The notes under the pieces are model-generated. The model was given only the letters and a program-made list of their open reading frames with translations. It was not told where the DNA came from and made no database searches. Below, piece after piece: positions 9,702 through 18,452 of a stretch of 52,233 nucleotides of DNA. The position numbers and the translations under genes were made by a program. Numbering within the stretch: position 1 is the first letter of the stretch; the number at the start of each line of letters is the position of its first letter. This DNA comes from an uncultured Clostridia bacterium (GTDB lineage: Bacteria > Bacillota > Clostridia > Christensenellales > UBA1242). The DNA lies in assembly GCA_944383405.1 (NCBI GenBank), contig CALWPL010000007.1:1-52233 (forward strand), written 5' to 3'.

Positions 9702-10661
9702 ATGCTTAATTTAAAAAGTCTTGCAGACCTACTTCTTTCAATTAATAACACAACACCCATATATTTGTGTGGGCACACAAACCCTGACCAAGATTCAGTT
9801 GGTTCTTGTCTCTCTTTATCTAGGGCATTAAGACTTTTAGATAAAAAGTCATTTGTCCTTTTAAAAGAAAACGATAAAAATATTTTATCTTGGCAAAATG
9901 ATTATCAAAATATTGTAAGTCAAGTAACCCATTCTGAATTTGTGTTTATTGCCCTTGATTTAAATGAGTTAAATAGATTAGGAGCGTTTGAAAAAGATTT
10001 TTTAAAAGCAAAATTAACAATAAATATTGACCATCATAGTGGGAATAAAACAAATGCAAACTTTGTTTATAGTGATGAAAAATCTAGCAGCACTTGCGAA
10101 ATCATTTATAATCTTTTAATGAAAATTGATAAAAATCTAATTACATTTAAAACAAGTGAAAATTTATACGCAGGTATTATGACAGACACAAATTGCTTTA
10201 CAAGAAGAATAACCAAAAAGACCTTTTATATAACTCAACATTTAATAAATTCCAAAATTGACTACCAATATATTAATAAAAGCACCTTGTGGAAAAGAAC
10301 AAAAGAAGAATTATACTCAGCAGGTAAACTTGCAAATGAAATAAAGCAGACAAAACATTTTAACTATGTTATTGTAAATCACAATGACTACCCATATAGC
10401 ACTCTTTCATTAAATGACCTAACTAAAAAAGTTGCAGAAGATTTACGAAAAATTGAAAATTTAGATGTTTTTGTTATGTTTATAATAAGAAAAGACGGTT
10501 TAATTACAGCAAAAGTAATGACAAATGTTTCAAACAACGCAGATGTTATAGCAAATCTTATGGGTGGTGGCGGACACAAAAAAGAATCTGGCTTTACAAC
10601 AAGTGAAAACTTAGAAAGTATTGTAAATAAAATAGATGATTTTTTATCAAATAAAAACTAA
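9702..10661 (+). CDS. DHH/DHHA1 phosphoesterase, NrnA-like
   Basis: 319 residues, the length of NrnA-type nano-RNase/pAp phosphatases. All family motifs are present: GHTNPDQDSVGS (24-35), ALDLNE (84-89), IDHH (109-112), GIMTDTNCF (158-166) and the DHHA1 substrate-binding GGGGHKKESGF (288-298). The Asp/His residues bind two Mn ions. Known relatives hydrolyse oligoribonucleotides, pAp or linear/cyclic dinucleotides. Its start lies 1 base after the fusion-gene stop, so the two are translationally coupled; that suggests it breaks down or recycles whatever nucleotide the fusion protein makes. A plain housekeeping NrnA that happens to lie here is the alternative. Confidence 0.88.
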   Translation: MLNLKSLADLLLSINNTTPIYLCGHTNPDQDSVGSCLSLSRALRLLDKKSFVLLKENDKNILSWQNDYQNIVSQVTHSEFVFIALDLNELNRLGAFEKDFLKAKLTINIDHHSGNKTNANFVYSDEKSSSTCEIIYNLLMKIDKNLITFKTSENLYAGIMTDTNCFTRRITKKTFYITQHLINSKIDYQYINKSTLWKRTKEELYSAGKLANEIKQTKHFNYVIVNHNDYPYSTLSLNDLTKKVAEDLRKIENLDVFVMFIIRKDGLITAKVMTNVSNNADVIANLMGGGGHKKESGFTTSENLESIVNKIDDFLSNKN

Positions 10662-10681
10662 AATCAAACAAAACTCTAAAC

Positions 10682-10718
10682 AAAAACGGATAATGTAAAA
10701 AATACTATCCGTTTTTTT
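10682..10718. terminator. Bidirectional terminator between the operon and DUF368
   Basis: Stem AAAAACGGATA (10682-10692) / TATCCGTTTTT (10706-10716) followed by more T; T-rich on both strands. It ends the plus-strand operon and can also stop the minus-strand DUF368 transcript. Confidence 0.85.
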
Positions 10719-10785
10719 AATCATTTAGCAAACTATTTTTTATTACTCAAATAAGTGGTAAATATTACTACTTTTTTTACTAGAT

Positions 10786-11784
10786 TTAATTTTTACTAGC
10801 ACTACTCTTCTTTTTTTCTTCAAATCTCACAAATAAAAATGAAATAATTATTCCTAAAATAAATAGCGGTATTCCAATGCATAAATCTCTTACTAAATTG
10901 CCACCCATCCCCCAAGAAGTATAAATATCAATTACTTCTGGATTGAAAAACATTGTAATAATTGAGCCAAGTGATAACCCTGCCACCATATAAAAGGTTG
11001 GAATTTTATAGTTTTTCATTAAAAATGAAAGCAACTTTGAAACAATAAACAACCCTAATACAAAACCAATAATTAGTGCTAGATATACTAAAAATATTTC
11101 AGGGTGTTCTCTAAAATTTGTAAGGCTTACAGAGTTCATAAGAGATGTAAAGTAACCAAAAGCCATAAGAACAGCAGTTGCACTAAGCCCTGGCACGAGT
11201 TGCGTAATAGCAACTAAAAAACCAAGAAAAACAAAAATTAAATAATGGTAAAATTGCAAATTAACTAAGGTTTGCTGAACAAAATTTCCAAATACAGAAA
11301 TACTTGACATAATAATTGGGATTATAAGCCCTAGTATAAATAAAATTATGTTTTTAACACTTTTTTTAGTCCCTTTTATTTGATTTGTAACCGCAGGATA
11401 CGCCCCAAGCATGAGCCCTGCAAATAAACAAATAACAATAAATGGCAAAATATTTAGTAAGGCCCTAACCCCAAAAAAGCCAATAACTAAGCCTATTACC
11501 CCACCAATTAATATTGGAAATAAAAATTTAAAGCAACTTTTAAAACTTTTAAATAAATTTGAAATAGAGTATAAAAGTTTTTCATACATGCCAAAAATTA
11601 TTGATACCGCAGACCCACTAACCCCAGGCACAATTATAGCAAGCCCTATAATAAGACCTAAAATTCCACCTTTAAAAACTTCACTCTTACTTTTATATTC
11701 TAAATCAATTTCTTGTTTGTTCGATTGTCCAATATCAGTTTGTTCTTCTAAAACCTTATTATTTTCTTGATTATCTTCTGTCAT
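10786..11784 (-). CDS. DUF368 family membrane protein (putative polyprenyl-phosphate translocase)
   Basis: 332 residues from ATG 11784, which has AGGGAAG five bases upstream; an ATG nine codons earlier (11811) lacks a binding site. After a ~35-residue acidic cytoplasmic tail come about eight membrane segments. The family hallmark is GLAIIVPGVSGSAVSIIFGMYEKLL, and a second similar motif occurs later (ITQLVPGLSATAVLMAFGYF), showing an internal repeat. DUF368 proteins have been linked to recycling undecaprenyl phosphate across the membrane (PopT). An amidase gene follows upstream on the same strand, which fits an envelope role loosely. Confidence 0.85.
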   Translation of the reverse strand: MTEDNQENNKVLEEQTDIGQSNKQEIDLEYKSKSEVFKGGILGLIIGLAIIVPGVSGSAVSIIFGMYEKLLYSISNLFKSFKSCFKFLFPILIGGVIGLVIGFFGVRALLNILPFIVICLFAGLMLGAYPAVTNQIKGTKKSVKNIILFILGLIIPIIMSSISVFGNFVQQTLVNLQFYHYLIFVFLGFLVAITQLVPGLSATAVLMAFGYFTSLMNSVSLTNFREHPEIFLVYLALIIGFVLGLFIVSKLLSFLMKNYKIPTFYMVAGLSLGSIITMFFNPEVIDIYTSWGMGGNLVRDLCIGIPLFILGIIISFLFVRFEEKKKSSASKN

Positions 11785-11903
11785 AAATACTTCCCTATCT
11801 ATTTTAGTCATTATAAATTAGACTAATTTAAAAGTCAAAAATTTTTGATATAAGTAACCTTAAAGAATTAATTTTTATTTTTATATTCATTTATTTGTTC
11901 TTT

Positions 11904-12602
11904 TTAATTTTCATTTAAGTATTTTACTATACCACACATTATTGCATAACAAACTTTGTCTTGATAATCTTTATCAATAAGTAGTCGTTCTTCATTCTGA
12001 TTACTTAAAAATCCACATTCAACAAGAACTGATGGGATCTCTGTACAATTTACAATATAATAATCTCCAACTTGGGCTTCTCCCCTTACATACCCTAAAT
12101 TTGATTTTAATTGCGATTGAATGTCCATTGCAAGAGTTTTTCCTTTTTCATTCCCATTTTTGTAAAAAGTCTGAGCCCCATGACTACTTCTTAAAGTATA
12201 ACTATTCATGTGAATAGAAACAACAAGAGTGGGGACTTCTTGTTCAATTATTTCCTTTCGTTTTTTCATATCGCTCTTTTTTAAGTTTTTTGCACTCTCG
12301 TCATATAACCCATTCTCATCAGTTCTTGTTAGTTTTGCAGAAATTCCCATATTCATAAGTTGACTTGCAAGATTTCTTGAATAAGTTAAATTTAACTCAC
12401 TTTCATATACGCCCGTCTCAATCCCAACACAACCACCATCTATACCCCCATGTCCAGGGTCTATCAAAACAAGGTATTTGCTATTTGGTACAATGTATAC
12501 ATATTCAGTTTTATAATTAGTTGCAAATATTGCACTAAATAGTATTATCCCAATTAATAATATAGCAATAACAATATGTCTTTTCTTTATGCAAACAAAC
12601 AT
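11904..12602 (-). CDS. N-acetylmuramoyl-L-alanine amidase, CwlD-like
   Basis: 232 residues: an N-terminal hydrophobic anchor or signal (residues 10-28), then an Amidase_3 domain. Zinc-site motifs are present: LIDPGHGGIDGG (His51), the GVYESELN glutamate, SIHMNS and the catalytic-loop VECGFLSN near the C-terminus. The short form, with a single catalytic domain and no cell-wall-binding repeats, is that of CwlD, which makes muramic-delta-lactam in the spore cortex. The other sporulation genes in the window support this, but a vegetative amidase cannot be excluded. Ribosome binding site AGAGGT before ATG. 185 gene-free AT-rich bases lie upstream. Confidence 0.85.
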   Translation of the reverse strand: MFVCIKKRHIVIAILLIGIILFSAIFATNYKTEYVYIVPNSKYLVLIDPGHGGIDGGCVGIETGVYESELNLTYSRNLASQLMNMGISAKLTRTDENGLYDESAKNLKKSDMKKRKEIIEQEVPTLVVSIHMNSYTLRSSHGAQTFYKNGNEKGKTLAMDIQSQLKSNLGYVRGEAQVGDYYIVNCTEIPSVLVECGFLSNQNEERLLIDKDYQDKVCYAIMCGIVKYLNEN

Positions 12603-12787
12603 TAACTACCTCTAAATAATACAAATATATGGAAATATTTTCTTATTTAGACCTTAAAAACACTTATAAAAAACTACTTTAAAAATTAATTGTTTAAGAA
12701 TTTCTATATAAATAAATTTTATATAAGCCTTTCTCTAATTAGCAGTTTACTTTCTTTACACCTAAATTATAAAATTTTTATAAAAAT

Positions 12788-13840
12788 TTATAGCGGTATA
12801 TTTGACACTGCATCTAAATTTATATCGCTAATACCAACATTATTCATCAAGTTATAATACCCCATGCTAGCAATCATTGCTGCGTTGTCTGTACACAGTT
12901 TAAGTTCTGGAAAAAACACCTTTATATCATTTTGCTTTCCTGCGTCAAGCAACTTATTTCTTAAAAAACTATTTGCAGACACTCCGCCTGCAACGCAAAG
13001 TTTATCATATCTATGTTCCTTGCACGCCCTTATACTCTTTTCAACAAGTGGCATAAACGCCTCGTATTCAAGAGACGCACAAATATCACTTACTGGAATA
13101 TCCTTTTTCTTTTGCTCTAGTTTATGAACATAATTTATAACTGCTGTTTTTAATCCACTAAAACTACTATCATAACTTTTTTTCAATGAGTCTTTTGTAA
13201 ATTTAATATTTGCATTTCCTTCACTCGCCAGTTTATCTACCTTTGGTCCGCCAGGGTAACCAAGTCCTAAAACTCTTGCCACTTTGTCAAGTGATTCTCC
13301 AACCGCATCATCAAGTGTTGACCCAATTAAATTATAAGTTGTATAGTCCTTTACTTCAACTATTGCCGTGTGTCCTCCACTTACAATAAGCCCAATAAAT
13401 GGCGGAGTTAAATCTTTGTAACTTATATAGTTTGCACACATATGCCCCCTAATATGATTAACCGCTATCAAAGGAATAGAAAGTGCATACGCAAGACTTT
13501 TTGCAAAACTAACCCCCACCATCAAAGCCCCAATAAGCCCTGCCCCATAAGTTACAGCAATAGCGTCAATCTTGTCAATTGTTATATTTGCTTGATTTAA
13601 AGCACTTTCAAGTACTCCCACAATTGCCATAACATGATTTCTACTTGCCACTTCTGGCACAACACCGCCAAAACGAGTGTGAATGTCAATTTGTGTTGAA
13701 ATAATATTTGATAAAACTTCCCTACCATTTTTCACAATGGCAATAGAAGTTTCATCACAACTACTCTCAACTCCAAGAATTATGACATCTTTTTTCTTCT
13801 GTATTTTCTCTACTTTTTCCAAAATGTTATCAAAATACAT
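12788..13840 (-). CDS. tsaD: tRNA N6-adenosine threonylcarbamoyltransferase TsaD
   Basis: 350 residues, with an ASKHA fold. Visible motifs: ILGVESSCDETS near the N-terminus, the iron/zinc-binding HIRGH (His129, His133), SGGHTAIV, DDAVGESLDKVARVLGLGYPGGP, and CVAGGVSANSFLR near the C-terminus. It transfers the threonylcarbamoyl group to A37 of ANN-decoding tRNAs together with TsaB and TsaE, which are not in this window. It has about 20 extra residues at the N-terminus compared with most homologues. Ribosome binding site AAAGGAAT before ATG; it starts 12 bases after the prfB stop and reads in the same direction. Confidence 0.96.
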   Translation of the reverse strand: MYFDNILEKVEKIQKKKDVIILGVESSCDETSIAIVKNGREVLSNIISTQIDIHTRFGGVVPEVASRNHVMAIVGVLESALNQANITIDKIDAIAVTYGAGLIGALMVGVSFAKSLAYALSIPLIAVNHIRGHMCANYISYKDLTPPFIGLIVSGGHTAIVEVKDYTTYNLIGSTLDDAVGESLDKVARVLGLGYPGGPKVDKLASEGNANIKFTKDSLKKSYDSSFSGLKTAVINYVHKLEQKKKDIPVSDICASLEYEAFMPLVEKSIRACKEHRYDKLCVAGGVSANSFLRNKLLDAGKQNDIKVFFPELKLCTDNAAMIASMGYYNLMNNVGISDINLDAVSNIPL

Positions 13841-13852
13841 TTTTTTATTCCT

Positions 13853-14954
13853 TTATGATAAACTCTTTTTTAAATAATCTAAAATAAAAGGCTTAACATC
13901 TCCATCCATTACATCATTAATATTTGAAGTCTCATAACCTGTCCTATGGTCCTTAACCATTGTATAAGGACAAAAAACATAAGACCTTATTTGGCTTCCC
14001 CACTCTATTTTTTTTATATCTCCCTTAATGTCCTTTAAGTTTTGTTGTCTTTCAAGTTCTTTTAGAGCAAGTAATTTTCCTTTTAAAATTTTAAAAGCCA
14101 TTTCCCTATTTTGAATCTGACTTCGTTCATTTTGACAAGTAACCACAATTCCAGTTGGATAGTGAGTTATTCTTATTGCCGAATCTGTTTTATTAATGTG
14201 TTGTCCTCCCGCTCCACTACTTCTATAAGTATCAATTCTTATATCATCTGGATCAATCTCAATGTCCGTGTCATCTTGAATTTCAGGCGTAACTTCAACA
14301 CTTGCAAAACTTGTATGCCTTCTTTTATTAGCATCAAATGGAGAAATTCTAACTAGCCTATGCACACCACTTTCAGCCTTTAAGTATCCATAAGGCTTTT
14401 CACCAAAAATGAGTATTGTTATACTTTTTAACCCTGCTTCATCTCCGTCAAGACTATCAAGAATTTTTATATCATAATTGTTTTTTTCACAAAATCTAGC
14501 ATACATTCTATAAAGCATATTCGCCCAATCCTGAGCCTCAGTGCCGCCTGCTCCTGCGTGAATAGACATAATAGCACTGCAATCATCGTATTTCCCATTT
14601 AGTAAAGTTTCAATGGTCTTATCTTCAATAAATTCTTCAAAGTTTTTTAATTCTTTATTTAATTCACTTTTACTCTTTTCATCCTCTTCAAGTTGTAATA
14701 TGTCAAGTAAAAATTCAATATCTTCTTCGTACTTTTCAACTCTTTTTATAATATTTAACTTGTCTTCAATTTGCTTCATCTCTTTGCCGTTTTGTTTGAC
14801 AAGTTCTAGATTTTCATAAAAGCCTTGACTTTCCTGCTCTTTTTGCTTTTCTTTTAAATTAAATTCAAGAGTTTTCTTGTCAAAGACACTCCTTTAAATA
14901 ATCACTTTTTATTTTTAATGCTAAATATTTTTCTCTTTCACTATCAACTACCAT
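13853..14954 (-). CDS. prfB: Peptide chain release factor 2, with programmed +1 frameshift
   Basis: RF2 releases peptides at UGA and UAA. Translation from ATG 14954 runs 24 codons to CTT, then an in-frame TGA (14880-14882). A +1 slip at CTT-TGA-C continues into the long frame, giving 366 residues, the family norm. The frameshift signal is standard: AAGGAG (14889-14894) placed three bases before CTT TGA C. The SPF tripeptide falls at about 204-206 and the catalytic GGQ at 249-251. Low RF2 makes the ribosome pause at the UGA and slip, so expression is autoregulated. The start is 2 bases after the secA stop, so the order is secA-prfB-tsaD. Confidence 0.97.
14880..14894 (-). promoter_or_regulatory. 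prfB +1 programmed frameshift site
   Basis: Minus strand reads AAGGAG TGT CTT TGA C. The Shine-Dalgarno-like hexamer, the spacing and the CTT TGA C slip site all match the widespread bacterial RF2 autoregulatory signal. Confidence 0.95.
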
Positions 14955-14956
14955 AT

Positions 14957-17629
14957 CTATCTCCCACAACAATGCTTGTACTTCTTACCGCTCCCACATG
15001 GACAAGGGTCATTTCTCCCAACCGTTTTATTTGATTTTGCTTGTACAAACTTTTGATTTGTTTGAGTTGGAATTGGTCTTTCCACCTTTTTAAGTTCTGG
15101 TGGACGCTGAATTTTTACATTGAGTAAGAATGTACAAGTATCTTCTCTTATTCTCTCTATCATTTCATCAAACAAGTCAAAGCCTTCTCGTTTGTACTCA
15201 ACTAGTGGATTGTGCCCACCATATGCCTGCAACCCAATTTCTCTTTTTAATATTTCCATAGTGTCAATATGCCCCATCCAAAGCGAGTCAACCACTCTAA
15301 GTAGGAAATATCTCTCAAATTTTGAAAAGTCAAATCCAAGTTCCTTTGCTTGATTAATTATTCCTTCATATCTTTTAATTACAATATCAAGAACCTTTTT
15401 ATAAACATCTTCAACTTCACATTCTTCAACAAAATCTTCTGTTATTATATTGCTTCCTTTTTCAATTAGCCTGACTTCAAGTTCTTTATTTAGTTTTTCT
15501 AAATCCCAATTAAAATATGGAGTGTCATCATCAATCACACTGTAAACTACTTTCTTTACAACATCTGGGAACATATCAAGAATTTCCTGATGAATATCAA
15601 CGCCTTCTAAAACCTTGTTTCTCTCCCTATAAATAATCTCTCTTTGCTTGCTCATAACATCGTCATATTCAAGAACAAACTTACGGGAAGCGTAGTTCTG
15701 TGCCTCAATTTTTTTCTGAGCCATTTCAATTTGCTTTGATAAAATTTTTATTTGGAAAGGTGTCTCATCATCAATCCTAAACGCCTGAGCAATAGCCTTC
15801 ATTCTATCCCCACCAAAACGCCTAATAAGGTCATCTTCCATAGAAACAAAGAACACGCTCGAACCTGGGTCTCCCTGACGACCAGCACGACCTCTTAACT
15901 GATTGTCAATACGCCTACTCTCATGCCTTTCTGTACCAATAATACAAAGTCCACCAAGTTCAATAACCTTTTGCTTTTCTTCATCTGTTGCTTTCTTGTA
16001 TTCTTCATATAACTCATTGTATTTTTCTTTGAGTTCTTTCATTTCTTCACTAAGACTTGTTGCATAGTCTGATACAAGTTCTATTTCATTTGAGTTATAC
16101 CCTTTATCAATAAGTGCGAGTTTTGTCAAGAACTTAGGATTTCCACCAAGTAAAATATCAGTACCACGACCAGCCATATTGGTAGCAATAGTTACTGCCC
16201 CAATTCGACCTGCCTGTGCTACAATGTTTGACTCCTGTTCATGATTTTTAGCATTGAGTACGACATGCTTAATTTTTTCTCTTCTAAGTAGTTCACTTAG
16301 TTTTTCACTTTTCTCGACAGTTGAAGTACCAACTAGAATTGGTCTCCCACTTTCATGTATTCTTTCAATTTCTTTAACAACTGCCTTAAATTTTCCCTGC
16401 TCAGTTGTATAAATAATATCTGGATAATCTTTTCTAATTACAGGCAGGTTTGTTGGTATTGTTACAACATCAAGTCTATATATCCCATTAAATTCCGCTT
16501 CTTCTGTCTTTGCAGTACCAGTCATACCACTAAGTTTATCATATAGCCTAAAATAATTCTGGAATGTAATCGTTGCAAGTGTTTTATTCTCATCTTTAAT
16601 CTTGACATTTTCCTTTGCCTCTATTGCTTGATGTAATCCTTCATTATATCTTCTTCCAGGCATTAATCTTCCTGTAAATTCATCAATGATAATAATTTCG
16701 CCATCTTTAACAATATAGTTATCATCTCGTTTCATGATAAAATTAGCCTTTAAGGCATTATTAATATGATGAATAAGTTCAATATTATTAATATCTGACA
16801 AATTGTCAACCTTAAAAAAAGTTTCTGCCTTTGTAATACCGCTGTCAGTCAACCTAATTTGTTTTAACTTCTCATCTATTTCATAATCTTCTTCTACAAG
16901 CCTTTTAGCAAAACGCTGTGCTGTATAATACATTTCACTAGACTTAAAGCCCTTACCTGAAATAATAAGTGGTGTTCTTGCCTCATCAATTAAAATACTA
17001 TCAACTTCATCAACAATAGCAAAATGTTGCCCTCTTTGAACTTTTTGAGACAAGTCTTGTACCATGTTGTCTCTTAAATAATCAAATCCCAGTTCATTGT
17101 TAGTACAATATGTTATATCACAATTATATGCATCTCTTTTTGCCTTTTCATCCATACCAGCAACATTGACTCCAACTGTCAACCCTAAAAACTTATGCAC
17201 CTTGCCCATCCAGTCTGCGTCTCTTCTTGCTAAATACTCATTGACAGTTACAATGTGTACGCCTTTCCCTTCAAGAGCATTAAGATAAGCAGGAAGTGTT
17301 GCAACAAGAGTTTTACCTTCACCTGTTCTCATCTCAGCAATACGCCCTTGATGAAGAGCAATACCACCAAGTAACTGCACATGAAAATGCTTCATATTTA
17401 AAACTCTTTTGCTCGCTTCTCTAACAGTTGCATACGCCTCTACTAAAATATCATCGAGAGTTTCCCCATGACTAAGCCTATCCTTAAAAATACCTGTCAT
17501 CTTCATAAGTTCAAGATCAGTCTTTTTAGAATACTCTTCGTCAAGTGCCTCAATTTGATTTGCAATTTTTTCTAGTTTTTTTATATTCCTTGTGTTCGCT
17601 GATGGAAAAATTTTAGAAAATAAGCCCAT
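14957..17629 (-). CDS. secA: Protein translocase ATPase SecA
   Basis: 890 residues from ATG 17629, which has AAGGAG seven bases upstream; the TTG six codons earlier contains that binding site and is rejected. SecA drives preproteins through SecYEG. Visible: Walker A MRTGEGKT (100-107), the DEVDSILIDEARTPLIISG box, helicase motifs (GTSTVEKSEKLSELL, TNMAGRGTDI, QLRGRAGRQGDPG), and the C-terminal zinc SEC-C motif (CPCGSGKKYKHCC) used for SecB or ribosome contact. Full length, nothing missing. prfB follows directly. Confidence 0.98.
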   Translation of the reverse strand: MGLFSKIFPSANTRNIKKLEKIANQIEALDEEYSKKTDLELMKMTGIFKDRLSHGETLDDILVEAYATVREASKRVLNMKHFHVQLLGGIALHQGRIAEMRTGEGKTLVATLPAYLNALEGKGVHIVTVNEYLARRDADWMGKVHKFLGLTVGVNVAGMDEKAKRDAYNCDITYCTNNELGFDYLRDNMVQDLSQKVQRGQHFAIVDEVDSILIDEARTPLIISGKGFKSSEMYYTAQRFAKRLVEEDYEIDEKLKQIRLTDSGITKAETFFKVDNLSDINNIELIHHINNALKANFIMKRDDNYIVKDGEIIIIDEFTGRLMPGRRYNEGLHQAIEAKENVKIKDENKTLATITFQNYFRLYDKLSGMTGTAKTEEAEFNGIYRLDVVTIPTNLPVIRKDYPDIIYTTEQGKFKAVVKEIERIHESGRPILVGTSTVEKSEKLSELLRREKIKHVVLNAKNHEQESNIVAQAGRIGAVTIATNMAGRGTDILLGGNPKFLTKLALIDKGYNSNEIELVSDYATSLSEEMKELKEKYNELYEEYKKATDEEKQKVIELGGLCIIGTERHESRRIDNQLRGRAGRQGDPGSSVFFVSMEDDLIRRFGGDRMKAIAQAFRIDDETPFQIKILSKQIEMAQKKIEAQNYASRKFVLEYDDVMSKQREIIYRERNKVLEGVDIHQEILDMFPDVVKKVVYSVIDDDTPYFNWDLEKLNKELEVRLIEKGSNIITEDFVEECEVEDVYKKVLDIVIKRYEGIINQAKELGFDFSKFERYFLLRVVDSLWMGHIDTMEILKREIGLQAYGGHNPLVEYKREGFDLFDEMIERIREDTCTFLLNVKIQRPPELKKVERPIPTQTNQKFVQAKSNKTVGRNDPCPCGSGKKYKHCCGR

Positions 17630-17676
17630 ATTCTTCTCCTTATCCAAAGTATATTACTACAAATTTCACAAAAATA

Positions 17677-17724
17677 AAAGATATTTTTTATGTATTTTAA
17701 TTTTTAACAAAAAAATATCTTTTT
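17677..17724 (-). terminator. Probable terminator between comF and secA
   Basis: AT-only stem AAAGATATTTTTT (17678-17690) / AAAAAATATCTTT (17710-17722) with a 19-base loop and T-rich flank on the minus strand. It has no GC pairs in quantity, so it is a weak candidate. Confidence 0.45.
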
Positions 17725-17735
17725 TGCACTTAAAT

Positions 17736-18452
17736 TTATGCATGACAAAAAGTAAGCCCATATATTCTTTTTACGCCCTTCTTGCGAAGCAAATTTGCAA
17801 GCACATTCATAGTTGCCCCAGTTGTAAAAACATCGTCAATTATTAAAACAACTTTGTTTTTTAATTTTGCATTATCAATAATAACAAAAGCATCTTTTAA
17901 ATTTTTATTTCTTTCATCTCTATTTAGTCTTGTTTGGTCGGTTGTATCCTTTATCTTCAAAAATAAATTTTTATACACCTTTATATTTGTCAACTTTGAA
18001 AATTCAAACGCCATTTCTTCTGTTTGGTTATACCCACGCTCTTTTCTTCTTTTGTTTGTTATTGGAACATAACAAATATAGTCAACTTTATCACTAAATA
18101 TCTCTAAAAATCTCTTAGCCATAAACTTAGCCAAGCACTTTGCTAAAAATCTCTTGCCACCAAACTTTAATTTATAAACAAGTTCTCTTGCTACGCCATC
18201 AAGTTTTGCTACACAAATAACACTGTCAAAGTTATATACTCCGTCTTCTTTGCAATTATCACAATACCTATTAAACTCGTTTACTTTATCTCCACATCTC
18301 TCACACGCACGAGTAATAAAGGTTATATTATCAAAACATTTTTTACATAAATAATTATAGTTATTATCTACCCTTTCATCATTGCAATTAAAACAAGTAA
18401 AGGCTTCTCCAAATAACTCTCTTGAAAATTTTTCTTTTATGTTATTCTCCAT
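17736..18452 (-). CDS. ComF family phosphoribosyltransferase-like protein
   Basis: 238 residues. The N-terminus has a zinc-ribbon (CFNCNDE...CKKCF, then CERCGDK...CDNC, residues ~20-70). The C-terminus has a type I phosphoribosyltransferase fold with the PRPP loop VVLIIDDVFTTGATMN (~198-214) and the family signature RKERGYNQTEEMAFEFSK. In competent bacteria ComFC/ComF helps take up single-stranded DNA; in others the role is unknown. Its start overlaps the recD2 stop by 11 bases, so it is coupled to the helicase. The recD2-comF pairing fits a DNA-processing theme. Confidence 0.92.
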   Translation of the reverse strand: MENNIKEKFSRELFGEAFTCFNCNDERVDNNYNYLCKKCFDNITFITRACERCGDKVNEFNRYCDNCKEDGVYNFDSVICVAKLDGVARELVYKLKFGGKRFLAKCLAKFMAKRFLEIFSDKVDYICYVPITNKRRKERGYNQTEEMAFEFSKLTNIKVYKNLFLKIKDTTDQTRLNRDERNKNLKDAFVIIDNAKLKNKVVLIIDDVFTTGATMNVLANLLRKKGVKRIYGLTFCHA

